Assembly: GCA_001939145.1 (NCBI GenBank)
Contig: LSRX01001371.1
Coordinates: 83,578 to 147,577, forward strand
DNA: 64,000 bases
Reading direction: 5' to 3'
Source: Symbiodinium microadriaticum
Lineage: Eukaryota; Sar; Dinophyceae; Suessiales; Symbiodiniaceae
Shown here one piece after another: positions 11,291 to 23,700 of this stretch. Each line of letters starts with the position of its first letter. The first letter of the stretch is position 1. Made by a program: the position numbers and the translations under genes. A model generated the notes under the pieces. It was not told the DNA's origin and searched no databases. It saw only the letters and a program-made list of their open reading frames with translations.

Positions 11291-12119
11291 ATGAGGGTAA
11301 CAATGATGGATGCTCGTTGAGCTTGCAGTCAGCGGTGTTCCTTCTTCTTTGTATCTACAAGGCCTACCGAGTACTGCCGAGCCTCCCTGGTTGCATCTCA
11401 GCATATCATCAGCAAGGATTGTCCGACAACAGTAGCACAAGCACAGCACTAGTTGCTGTTCGCAGCCTTGTGCCGATGCCTACAAGCAAACGTAAAAACC
11501 TAGCAATCTGAGGCGAAGACTTCGCATTATCTGGTAGACCGTCATATGGTTCCTGCAGATGAACAAGGGCAGCAAGGCAGCAACAGAGCGGTATCAGGTA
11601 CAATATCGAGCTGCAAACTCGTCCTAGCGCCCGCGCGGTGGGCCGTCAGTCCGCCTCCCCTAGCCAGAAGCATCAGCCTGTGCGACTGCCGTCTCGGATG
11701 TTTACCGAAGTCGTCCTCCTCTCCCCGATGCAGTTCACCATCTTAGGACGTATTTTCGCTGAGTACAGGAACATTCCGACAGCCTGTGCCTGCACAAGAC
11801 GACACTGTTTGCAGCTCTGTGCGCGGGCAGCCATTCGAAGTGCAATGCATGTAAATATTCAACAGAACTACCTTGCTGGTGCTGGATCTCTGTTTAAAGA
11901 AAATCGAATGCCCTGGGCTGACTTGCTTTGTGCGCATTGGTGAACAGCTGCAGTTTTGCTTAGCCTTTAGGTGGTGGAGCCTGATCCTTGCTCTTCAAAT
12001 TCTCAGATCATACGACAAGGCCGAAACCACCCTAAACACCGGATTGAAATCCGAACTACCATCCCACAGCAATTGCAGCAAGCCTTAATTTGAAGAAAAG
12101 GACAGGCCCTAACTCTGAC

Positions 12120-12500
12120 GATCCCGGAAACTTCCTCCGGTCTCCCCTCCCTGCCCTCCCCTCCCCTCCTCCCTCTCCCCCACCCACTTCTTCTGCTTTC
12201 TTCCCTCCTCTCCCTGTTTTACTTTCCCACCTCACCTTGCCACTTCACCCGACCCTACTATGTCTGCCTTGCGTGTGGTGTTCGTCTCCACCACACCTAC
12301 CCCACTGCACCCTATCCCGCCGCAATGTGTAGCCAGTCTAGTGGGTAGCATGTCCATTTCTGTAGCATGTCCACTTCTAGGCAGAACTTGGCGTGACGCT
12401 CTTGAACACTGCGTCGTGTCACACTTTACGTTCGCATGTGCTTCTTGCCACTTCACCCTACTCCACCACCTCACCCCATCCCGCCACACCCTGTAGCCAT
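12120..12500. repeat. C-rich degenerate repeat
   Basis: A CCTCCC / CACTTCACCC-type pyrimidine tract on plus. From 12230 it contains three imperfect copies of a CACTTCACCC...CCACCACAC...CATCCCGCC phrase. No gene. Confidence 0.6.
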
Positions 12501-12884
12501 TCTCTTAGGTCCGACATTGCTTGGAGAGCTTGGGATAGGCCATCTGTATACACCTACGACAACGAGCGCGCTAGTCTGACATGTTGGCTTGTGCGCTTCT
12601 TGCATGGCCCCAAACGTCTCCTTTGGCAGTGCTAAATGCTGTGATGGCCAAAATGCGAGAACAAACCATAGAAGTGAGCTGCAAAGTCGCAAAACAAGGC
12701 TACTTAGCCAACTGACGCTGCTCACGACACGAATCAAGCCTTAGACAGTCGCCACGTTGCAGGAAAGCGCGGTGCCTGTACTGAATGCCCAGGCAGGAGC
12801 TGAATATTGGAGTCTCAGCGAGGCTGTCGTCGTTACTCTGCGCCAGAACCTTGAGCAGCGAGCATGGGCACATGCATGTCGGGA

Positions 12885-13283
12885 GTAGTAGTCGTAGTAG
12901 TAATACAGTAGTAGTAGTTGTCGTCGTGGCAATGGCAGTAGTAGTAGTAGTAGTAGTAGTTGTTGTTGTTGTTGTAGTAGTAGTAGTAGCAACAGCAGTA
13001 GCAGTAGTACTAGTAGTAATTGTTGTTGTTGTTGTTTCTAGTAGTTTTACGCAGAACAGTAGTCGTAATAGTAGTAGTCGTCGTCGTAGTAGTAGTAATG
13101 CTGCTCCTGCCTAGCCTCAAGGGCTCCTCCTGGTAGTTGTTGTCGCCAGCCCCCCCTCATTCAAAAAAGAAGTAGTAGTAGTAGTAGTAGTAGCAGCAGT
13201 AGTAGTAGTAGTAGTAGTAGTAGAAGTAGTAGTAGTAGTAGTAGTCGTCGTCGTCGTCGTCGTCGTCGTAGTCGTAGTCGTAG

Positions 13284-13327
<44 letters not shown>

Positions 13328-13372
13328 TGGTAATCTTAGTACTAGTAGGACAGTGTTCGTAGTAAAGTTTTA
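12885..13372. repeat. (AGT)n / (GTC)n / (GTT)n triplet microsatellite
   Basis: About 490 bp of AGT triplets with blocks of GTC and GTT, interrupted near 13100-13165 by unique sequence. It produces spurious polyvaline, polyserine and polyleucine frames. Confidence 0.96.
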
Positions 13373-13514
13373 GTATGCACTTACTCCCGTAAGTAGTAGA
13401 TGACGCCCCCCCTAGCCCTCCAAAAAAAAGCTTCGCGTGCAGCCTCTGAGGATGTCAATCGAATGAGCTGAGGTCGCACAGGAGTCACCGTAGCCGAAAC
13501 ATTCGTCCGGGATA

Positions 13515-14640
13515 TTGCCGGAGCAGTTGGCCGTGGTGACAAGTTCGGCTTGGGTCGCCTTGCAGTTCTTGATTGGTGCGGCTTGGCGCGATGCCCCGTG
13601 TACTGCAAAGATGGTCAGAAATGGAATGCCACTGTGCCAGGCAGGGCGAAGACGGCAGAGGACAAGCCGGAAGAGGAGAAGGGAAATGAAGGCGTATATC
13701 AGCTAAAGGGACTAGACAGAGTCAGCACCCTTTTTTCCGAGGTTACTACCGGCCAGCTTCTCCCAAGAAGCGTGGACGCCCGAGCAGAGCCAGTCTTGCA
13801 GAGTTCGCTGGACGGGGTACAATGCTGGCAAGCTGCGTGCATTATGGCGCACATGTTGTCCGGTGGCAGACTTGCTGCCAGACAGCATCGGCCCCCAAAA
13901 GTTAGTTGGACTTTTGTGTTGGTTCCGTCAGTTGACCGGCACTCAAAAGGCTACGGCCGACACTGGCTGCGATAGGGGACGGTAGGCAGTATCATCCAGT
14001 CCTACTTCAACCCAATTGGTGGGCAGCCTATCGTACCATCGGCACAGATGTTGTGTAGATGAGTGCTTCCTTGCCAAGCGTAGACCGTCCAAGCAGCTTC
14101 GGGGCCGCACCACACAGATTTCAGAATCAGAGTCATTGGCACCTGAGCCACAGGATGGATCCTTGCTGGCGGAAAAGCCCGGGGAAGGCAAAGAGTCCGA
14201 CCGGATTGATTCCGGGCAGTTCATCCCGAAAGATTTCCGGCGGACCGGGCGCGACGCCGCAATGACACCAGAAGACGTTTACTGCGTGCTATCTTATCGC
14301 AGCAACATCGACTGGTCCCTGGCGGAGGAGGACTCGGCCCAAGCAAAGTTTATACGCGTGTTGTCAGTGGAGGATCCAGACCGCATTTGCGATGGGGACT
14401 AGGAGCCCACCATCAAGGTGCGGCAGAGGGTGGGGCGGGATGCAAGGTGGCCGTCGATGGTCTCGACCACTCAGGGGGGAAGCGTCTGGCCGATGGTCTC
14501 GGAGTGCGTTTGGATCTGCACTTCGAGAACGCCTGCGCCGATTTTTTTGAGCCCGAGAAGCCAGCCAGACAAGGACAATGTCGGAAACATGGGTTTGGAG
14601 GTCCTTCCCATCACCGGCGACGGCGCATGAGTGCACCGTG
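13515..14640 (+). other. GC-rich stretch with overlapping plus-strand open frames, unassigned
   Basis: Two plus-strand frames, 13550-13975 (141 codons) and 14016-14402 (128 codons), lie in different phases. Phrases such as WNATVPGRAKTAEDKPEEEK and TPEDVYCVLSYRSNIDW look protein-like. A further frame with GRDARWPSMVSTTQGG follows. They could be exons of one gene or a decayed element interrupted by frameshifts. No catalytic motif or known domain is visible. Confidence 0.25.
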
Positions 14641-15632
14641 CTCTCTTCCTTAGCATGCAGATCCGTTCTGGAGTACCACGTGGCAAGCTTCAGGCTTGGT
14701 GTTAATGCTCACAACTTTCGAATTGGACAAGGAAGTATGCCCTGTTACATTATCGGTGCAACAGCTCAGGGAGGACGTTCGTGACGCTATGCGCAGCTGG
14801 ACGGACTCCCTTCCCCAAGAGCGGCTCAACCAATGCACGTGCAAGGACTGGTGTTTGCATCTTGACGCCTTAGAGCCGACAATAAAAGCACATGGTGAAG
14901 ATATGCAGGACGACCCTGCTTGGGTGGATCCGAATTGACAACATGTCACCTCCGGGCAAAAGTATTGGTCCTCGGCAAAGAAACCTGGTAAGCACGGGAC
15001 TTTTGCTAATATCTCCTTTTTCTGCAGCATGCGTGAAATCTCCGTAGATGTCTACGCCGAAGGTTGCATTTGGCAAGATAAGGCCAATGCGGACGATGCA
15101 GTGGCAGGCCCCATTTGCTTGTTGCGAATTGGCGATTCTTTTGATTTACTGGTCCGGCCATGATAGGGCTCATTCGTAATAATCATTTCTCCAATATTTG
15201 TGCAGAACACATTGAATGATTGATCACAGCGACCGCTCTGAAATTTGAATGATACGTCATAGAAGCGCGATATTTTAGATAACAACAGATCATGTTCATA
15301 CGCCAAACAAGCAAGGAAATGGAACGTAATAGTTCCTTGGTCGATGAAGCACCTCCGCCACCAACGATCTTATTTTAGAGATTAAAGCAACTTGTCGCCG
15401 ATATATCTACATGCACTATTTACTAGTTTCGTGAGTGTTAAACTCGTTTTGTCTCTCACCGTAGTTTTATTATTTAAGACTTGGCTCATGCAAAATTCCA
15501 GCAAAATTCCGATCGTCGTGCCTCTAGCGTTGCTTTGCTTTCATTTTTTTGGGCTATTGTGCCGCGATAGTCGATTGGTGACCTTATATTTTATGACCGA
15601 ATGATAAATGAAATTCCTAGCTTCTTAGAGTA

Positions 15633-15710
15633 TTTAATGATGGCGATGAGACCAATAAGTCATTCGATACATTTAATGATGGCGATGAGACCAACAAGTC
15701 ATTCGATACA
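15633..15710. repeat. 39-bp direct tandem duplication
   Basis: Two adjacent copies of TTTAATGATGGCGATGAGAC...CATTCGATACA differ at one base (CCAATAAGTC versus CCAACAAGTC). Length is 39 bp each. It lies at the start of the AT-rich island. Confidence 0.95.
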
Positions 15711-16195
15711 CTCGTTGAAGATTATAAATGGGCGTAAATTTTGGTTTTATATTTCTGAATATGGAGGCCAAAAAATTTTAAGAGTATATAATATAAATTA
15801 ATAGATAAGATCTGCTATAATATGATATACGATATGGTCGAGATAGGTTGTTAATTTAAAATTATGTTGGATAATTGGGGATGAGTAAATTAGATAAGAA
15901 GAGATCGAGAGATGGACGATTTTTGTATGAAATATTATATAAAGAATAATGAATTAACTTTCGGGAAATTTTGAATTATATTATAGGGACTAGATATATA
16001 TATATGAATTTAGTATTTTTATAATTTCATGAATATCTTGACTTAGATTTGAAGATACGAAAATTGAATTATCTATAAATTTATAATCTTTATTATTATA
16101 TGCTTATGCCAAATATATTCTCTAATAAAACGGCGTCTTATTGGTCGCCTCGTGCGCTGTTTTTTTGAAAGCCTCTTATGCGCCTGTCTTGCGAT

Positions 16196-16402
16196 ACTAA
16201 AATTGTGGAAATATTAGTATTGGAAGCAATTTTTTCCCGCTACTAAAACATCCGAAATTTTTGATAGCTTTAGGGATTCTCGTGGTATTAAAATTTCGGA
16301 AATTTTGGTAGCTGAGACACGCTCTCGATAATAAAATTTCCGAATTTTCGGTAGGTATGCTCGCGGTAATAAAATTTCCGAAATATTAGTACCGGGAACA
16401 TA
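16196..16402. repeat. Five degenerate copies of a palindrome-containing unit
   Basis: About every 40-50 bp an AAAATTTCGGAAATTTT-like palindrome recurs (16294-16310 is the best copy), joined by GC-richer links such as AGCTGAGACACGCTCTCG and GGTATGCTCGCGG. The first two copies are more decayed. The palindromic core is unlike the microsatellites elsewhere in the window. Confidence 0.7.
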
Positions 16403-17559
16403 TCTTAGATTAGATTTGGAAGACGTTCGAAAAGCATTGTCCGTCTCTGTCTGTCTGTTTGTCTCGGTCTTTATCTGTTATTGTTTGTCTCTATCTGCTT
16501 CTATTTGTCTCTCTGCCCTATCTCTCTGTGCCTATCTATCTGTTCGTTTAATCTATTTGTATATATATCTATTTGTTTATTCGTATTTATTTATTTATGC
16601 TTATCTATTAAAATTTTTGTCGTTATATTTAGATTCGTTTTATTGGCTCTTTTATTTTTTATCTTTAATCTCGATTTTTGTCTTACTTATTTTTACAAAT
16701 AAATAAATTCGTAATATTTTTTTTAATTTAATTTGGTTTTATAATTACTATCGAATTTATAACTTATCCATCCAATAATTTAATCTTTATAAGAATCTTC
16801 GCTAAATCAAATAAATATAGAAATAATACCACAAGTGCGTTGGTCTAATGTTCCATCATAATAAGAACCCACAAATCTTCAAATATCCACATATTATTAA
16901 CAGCCATTATTCCCGATTTAAATTAGAAAAAATAGAAATTAATATATACGTATCTCTATTTATAAATATCCGTCTATTTATGTTTATTTATTTATATATA
17001 CCTATATCTATTTGTCAATATATCTCTATTTATCGGTCTATCTATCTATCTTCTCTATATTTATTTCTATCTAGTCAAATATCTAGATTTCTAATTATTA
17101 ACTCTCTAATAATAAAATAATAAACACACTCTTTCTCCATTATTAATAGCAAGAAGTATTTTAATAATAAAATGACTTATAAACTCCTTTCTCTCATTAC
17201 TAGAAACCACGAGTCCACTCTAATATATTTTTATTTATTTGAAAATTATAGAAAATACAAGATTTTTCTTCAATAGTCCTACTACGAATATAATGACTCA
17301 TAATGACAAAAGAATTTATCAAATAAGAAATCTATCAAGAAGAAAATAAATAAAAAAATACCTCTTAGGCCGAATTCCTGAATAACCATATGAAGAATAA
17401 AGAGAAAATACTATAATAAATAATAAAGGACACTATATAATGGACAAGAGACCACAAATAATACTAAAAGAAGTGAGCAAGAAATAGTATATCATAGAAA
17501 CAGAGAATTTCCTGATTCACGCGAAAGGCAATAGTTGTCTCGGAAACAGGCCTGACTGC

Positions 17560-18945
17560 GCAGTCTAGGATGACCGCCACTCACGTTATCTTGAATAGCA
17601 TGGTACCATTTCCATTCTTGGATATCGCACAGAACAAGTGGGAAAGATATTCGTACGTATTTTCTTGCAAATTCTCCGCAACCATCTGGCGGCATGCAGA
17701 CAAAGCTGGTCTCAACATCACATGCAATCCTGAACGCATCTCGACTCGACCAACATCGTCTGGCAAGTGCATGCTGAACTGTTTAGCCAAAAGATGGACC
17801 CTATATGTGCAATGCAGAAGATTCCAAAGAGACCATCGATTGAGGAAATTGCCATACCACAGCCGTAAGGTGCGCCCTTGCCAGCCTACCCGAGCAGGAG
17901 ACAGAAGGTCGAGCACTGGCTTCATGCAATGAGAAAAATTGGTGTTCTTCTTACAGCATGCTGATCAGCCTTCCCACATGAACAAAACTCTGACAGTGCT
18001 AGCAGTGCCCATGATGCTTGCACAATGCTCCTAATCATCCCGGCGGCACAGCGGTGGGCACATTTTCAAGTGCAACCAGGAGATCAGCCCCAAGATCACG
18101 GTAATAATACGATCGCTATCATTCCGATGACATGACGACCGCAGTTATTGGTTGTGGAATGACAGCGGGAACAGATTTAGAGCAGCTGCTAACATCATGA
18201 ATCGCACCGTGACGGTATCCACATCACCCCGGCAACGTATACCCAAGTTATCATACTCACAGCGTCGCTGAACTCTTCAACACAATCGGGATTGCAACAA
18301 TCGCCGTGATCATGTGTGATCATGATCTCTGCCGTCGCCGTAAGCAGCACCGCCAGGCCATGAAGAAACACAAGCACGAGTACATAATAGAACAGTCGAC
18401 TGCAGACCAACCACACATCTTCGATGCTTCAAGCTCTCATGATATGAAGCACTGACAGCAATGCTGGAACGATGCTCTGGTCAGAGTTTTAGCATGGCCA
18501 GCAGAAGCCCCTCGCAATGCACATGTGCCTGGTGTCATAGTGTGCTCTCTTCAACGAGAGCCCCGTACCGCAACACTCGTAAGCATGGGCACAGCCCTCA
18601 TCCTTGTAATAGTTCCAAAAGGTGACCTCATCCTTGCAAGGCCTTACAGTAATTCTAAAAGGCGGTAAACAATAGTGATCAGAGTAGTGGTATAAGATGC
18701 ACAGCGCTCATAGCTGACTACCATACTACGGCTAGCCTTACTCGAAAGAAGCCCAGTATTTGTGGGCGTACGTGTAATCACGAAAAGAAGGAGAAGTCAT
18801 GCACCTTGGGCCGGGAGGGAGGAAGGTTGGTAATCAGGTCATAATAGCACGAAACCCGAGTTAAAAATAACAATGCACAGTAGTTCTCAGTAGTTAGCAC
18901 TTCCGAGGTCGGTCTATGTATACCACGAAGACAGAACAGTGATGC
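17560..18945. other. No recognisable gene
   Basis: Unique-looking sequence with scattered ATCAC / GATCATG phrases. The open frames at 17570-17932 plus and 17581-17925 minus overlap each other and resemble nothing I know. Confidence 0.5.
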
Positions 18946-18948
18946 GAG

Positions 18949-18949
18949 T

Positions 18950-19008
<59 letters not shown>

Positions 19009-19032
19009 CAGCAGCAGCAGCAGCAGCAGCAG
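18949..19032. repeat. (AGT)n then (CAG)n microsatellite
   Basis: AGT triplets give way to GCAGCAGCAG and end near 19032. Confidence 0.97.
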
Positions 19033-19034
19033 CT

Positions 19035-20560
19035 CAACAGCAGTATCAGAAGTAGTGAGACTGCTTAAGAGGTGCCAAACACGCCGGCTGCAAGACAAAA
19101 CGAGTCCCAGCAAGAAGGTATACTGCATCTTTCAGGACAAACTTCAATCTCCTAAACTCCTAAATTTTTGGAGCCCTCGACATCCAAAACACGGAGAGGG
19201 CGGAGCTGGGGATTCTGGCGCGCCCCGAGGAAGTGAGACACCATGAATTCAAGGCTTCGGTCGGCCGTTCCCAGAGCCTAGAACCTAGAACAGAGACATT
19301 TAAAAGTTCGAGCCGCTGGCTCCCTTTGTTCCGAACACATACACCTCCAACCCAAAGGCGGTGTGGCCTTTGGTGCGATAGGCTCTGAGCATCATCTCCG
19401 AAGAACCAGAAGCTGCGAAACTTCCGAGTGTTTTGAATGATGGCATACCTGCCTGGAAACCTAGAATGACAGACCATCGCGCAGACGTTTCCAGACTTAA
19501 TCCCCAACTCCATAAGCGGAAGTCCAAGTTTCAGCACACACACTTGCCGCTTGCCGGCTTGCCTGTCCTTAGGACACCATGCCTGCAGCTGCCTCCTTTC
19601 CTGCGACAGCAGGCTCCTGCGTGCAGAGCTTCGGCTCGGCAGCTCCCAGGCTTCAGGGTCTACGTTCCAATGCTAATGTTGCGCTTTCGAAGGCCCTGAG
19701 GACTGGATGCTGGAGGATTGAAAGAAGGAGGCATCGCCGGCAACCACGCATGCTAAATCGCCAGCTCACGCCGTTAGAAGTCCGGGCTTCGGGATCGAGG
19801 TCATCTGGCTACAGATTGACCCGGATAAGTTTTATTTTAGCCCTGCCGGTATCAGCACAAGTGGTGCTAACTTTGCAAGTAATGGGAGAGGGAGAGCTGG
19901 AAGGTGACGAACCGACTTGCATATAGTGGAATTCCCCTGCTTCTGCCAAGCTCAAGCCTCACGGCCACAAAGCTTAATCTCAGTCATGCCACGAGTGTCA
20001 TCGAAATTTGGAGGATCAGTGGTAACCCGATAAACTAAGGGAGACCTCCCCTGGCCAAGAATCCTAGGCCCTCAAGTCCTGTGCATTCTGCGCCTGGCTC
20101 ATCAGGGCTATGACCTGACAATGTCCGAATCAGCTACAGCGCGCATGCTACCAGTAGTGACTGCTCCTGTCGCTCCAAGCACAGAGTGACGTGATCGACA
20201 TTGGCGAGACATCTGCCGTGCATGTGGCACCAGGCTACCGGTCTCGTGGCGCTCAACAAGACGGTACTGAGAGCTTAAGATACTTGGATAATGCTTAGGT
20301 CAAGCTGTGTGGAGCAGGCTCTCCCGCTGCCAGCTCTACGAGCAACAAGTGCGCTGGCTCTTCCCACCTGCTTCAGCCGCGCAACTTCCTTGCTGTCTGC
20401 ATTCCTGCAGGTATGACACAGCATGCCTTTCTTTGCACCTCACCCCCCATATCTGCAACGGATGCACTTACGGAGCTGTGTTGACTTATGGCAAGGTTAC
20501 TGGGTTCACGTCGACGCTCGCTAACCTGACCAATCGAGAACCAAACAAAGCTTCTCGTTA
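19035..20560. other. No recognisable gene
   Basis: Unique sequence just downstream (3' side) of the last kinesin exon I can identify. Any further C-terminal kinesin exons would lie here on the minus strand. I looked for neck-linker or coil continuation and found nothing convincing. Confidence 0.45.
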
Positions 20561-20687
20561 GCTTGAGGTGGCAACTGCGACTGGTAACCAGCAGCACGTG
20601 GCCCGGCCGATGCGGACAGAGGCAAAGCTGTGCCGGCCAGAGACCCTCTGCGATTCACACTATAAAGTCTCCACCATGACCAAAACC

Positions 20688-20788
20688 TCTCCGATCCTGT
20701 CTACGTTTGCCAGCACACCCGGGTGCCTCTTCACATCGTTTGTAACCTGCTTGGCTCGCGTGGCCCACTTCAAAGACATCATCGACTC
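20688..20788 (-). CDS. Kinesin exon: last motor helix, SLKWATRAKQVTND
   Basis: After TTGGCAG|GAG it encodes ESMMSLKWATRAKQVTND, the alpha-6 signature (S-L-x-x-A-x-R). The frame remains open to about 20688 (VKRHPGVLANVDRIGE), but the exon may end after VTND at 20735, where GTGAAG offers a donor. This is the most C-terminal kinesin part I can identify. Confidence 0.88.
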
Positions 20789-23700
20789 CTGCCAACAAAG
20801 CAGCCACCCAACAAGGGCTTCAAGTCTAAAGCAGGCCTCACTATGTTGCGAAGGTTCGGCATGCCGCCGGATACATTCACCTGCTTGCTAGAGACTCCCA
20901 GGGTACAAAGCTTGCCCTTGCACATGGGTCTAGTTGGCGTCATACAGCTGCTACCTGTTGTTGCATATGAAGCACGTCTGGAGATATGCTCGTCTTGTTG
21001 AAGCTGCACACTGGTCTTGCAATTAGGAATCTCGCAGCTTGCTCCGTTTTTCGTTTAGAGTCTAGAGCAGCGCACTACATGCTATTGGAACTCCAAGTAG
21101 AGCCAAGATTCGGAGCGGCTAAGAAGGGCCCTCACCCTGAGCTTGACCCTAAACCCTTGTCCAAGTCAATGCGGCGTGTTTCCTCGGAGTTGGAGCTCGC
21201 GGGGGAGCAATTCACAAACCTTGGAGCTGCGCACGTTTCACTACAAGGGCTTCAGCTTGCTAACTTCCAGTACTGCAGAACGATAAACGCCAGGCAAAAG
21301 GGCGCAGGGCGATGTCCTGCGAAAGCCCGGAGATAAGAGAACCCGAATTCAAGGGACTCGGAATACCAGGCTGAAGGAAGATGTGAGAGACCTTCAGAGG
21401 TTGCACGATTTGTAAAGGCAGTGCTCGAAGCAGCCTTCAGTACGAGGGTGTAGCAGTAGCACCAGTATCATGAGAAAGGGCTTCTCATGGCAGAGCTCTG
21501 GCTCCACCGCAGGCTCGAACTGCTTGAGACTGCGCCCCCAAATCTACACCAAACACATCAGAACCAGAATCTCAAGATCCCTCTTTGAAGCCTTGGCGGC
21601 TTAGTGTACATATGACATATGCATATACATATATACATACATATATATATATATATATATATGTTTTGCCTATCTCTGCATCTATTTGTTCGTTTTCCTG
21701 TTTTACATACCTTGGAGGACCGGTTCTCTTAGGCTCATGCATCAGTGTCTTGGCAGATCCTCCCAAGCTGTCCTGGATCCATAGCTGTGTCGGACAACAC
21801 GAGGTGCTACGACTGTTCGGATGCATGCAAGCCGACAAGCCTGGACCCACGCCATTGGAAAAACCGAGCGACCTTCTGTGCAGATTCTGCATTGTGGACC
21901 TCCTACGGCTGCATGGAATCCTCTGTTAGATGCACGCCTCTGCGACCTTCTATCAGGCAGCACGGCTCTGCGGGAGGACGAACAGCTTTGCCGTCATTGG
22001 TGCAGCAGAACATGTCAACAATGCCGGCTGCTGTCGGCCGTACAGTGCCGTACAGGAACTCGGGCTTGAAAGCTGTGCTACTGTGATCCCAGTCCGAGAA
22101 TAAGCCCACGACTTCACAAAGTTCAAGCCATTCGAAGTCCAACAGAAAACCGTCTGCGACTTCTCTGAACATTCCGCCCGCCGGAAAATTCACATCTTAG
22201 GCTGAAGCTGCAAACAGCGTTGATTCCTGGATTGAAACCCTGAGATTGACGAGCTGAGCTAGAGTCCTGCATGAGCATTGTCAGTTTGTGGTTCCGGTAG
22301 GGAATGGTCTTGCTTCCCTGCGAGCGCATGGAAATTCCGACAGCTGTAGGCTGGAGTCACACAATGCCGAACAGTCTGCTTCGGCACGAGAGAAAGCAAA
22401 CAGCAAGAAGATTGAGGGGTTTCAACTTTCCGGTGTTGGGGCTTGACCGAGCGGAACTACTGGACATAAAAACTTATGAAGCTTGCAGTCTCGTCAGGTT
22501 GCCGCAGGATGCAACGGTGTGGATCCTCACTGCAAGAGTGCTTCCATGAGCTACCCGTCCATGCCTTGGACAAAGCCTCGATAACATCGCCCAGAGCCGT
22601 CAAGCCTAGGCAAGTCTAAGATCAAAGAACGGGACACAGGTTGTTTCCGACGGCAACCGCCAAGAGTAGGATGCTGCCAGCAAGCTTTTTGAAGCTCGCA
22701 GCAATTGTAACCGCACATAAGTCCTGTAGGCTGTCCGAAAAAGTAACACAAGCTAGAATTGCTCACCCACAGCATCAGAATCCGAGGAGCTCGGCTGCAC
22801 AACTAACTAGGCAGGGGGCTCTTGTTGATCTCGATGGCCTCTTTCAGAGCCTCCCCACCTCGGTCGGTCATGCCGAAGCATGTCGAGCAGTGCCGTAGAT
22901 GTGTAGATGTCGCGTGGGTTTGCATTGGGAATTTGTCTTCGTCAGTGTGGCCCTGTCTGTCGCCCAAGCGCCTGCAGATGAACTGTAACAGACTCTAGAC
23001 TCGAAACGCTGCCGCCAAAAACCAAAAGACATACGACATTGCAAAGGGCTCCAAAAGGTGCACATAACTTGCTGAAATCCCGTCCCCAGTAGTGTTAGTG
23101 TAGAAGTCCTCGTGAGAGTGGCAGGCAAAGCCTGAACCCAGAGCCGGGTCTCGGGCTGACTTCGCTTTTCTTCGGACGCTCCGAGCCAGCCAAGTCGCAC
23201 AAAGTGATTTTGCCGTAGATGACCTGGCAAACTGCACTTTGCAGTTCAGTCAACGCTTCTGAAGCTCGGGTCAACATAATGCTTGACAGGCAGATCACTC
23301 CGTGCTCGGAGGCAGTGTACGTACTGTTGACGAATTGATACGAGTTCTCACGACAGCGAGGCGTCCCCATGCAGGTGCTGCGGAACACGTGACTTGATTG
23401 AATGTTGATCATGATAAGGTGCACGTTGTCATGTGGGAGAATTTTTTTATCACAAACTTGACTGTACGCGAGCATCGTCGGAGATTGCTGACAGAGGTCA
23501 AGCAGACAATCCCGCATGCCGACGATCACTCGCTGCATATAGCGATTGTATGCGGAAGAAAGCCCACACACAAGAGAAGGCTATAGCTCTTTTGTAGGCA
23601 GTATCGGAACTACCTTCAGCACAGGTGCACACTCTGATGTGTCTTGGGCCTGCTCGGTATCTTTCACGGTAGCCTCGACGATGATGCTAAGCCTCCAGTG

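Larger units (their letters stand above)
15390..17510. other. AT-rich island
   Basis: Composition changes abruptly from roughly balanced or GC-rich to strongly AT-rich near 15390 and back near 17510-17560. The interior is rich in TTTATTTATT, ATATATAT and TCTATCTATT phrases and has frequent stops in all frames. No plastid, mitochondrial, rRNA or tRNA gene is recognised in it. It contains the 39-bp duplication and the palindromic repeats listed separately. It may be an inserted element or a relict of foreign or organellar DNA. Confidence 0.8.
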
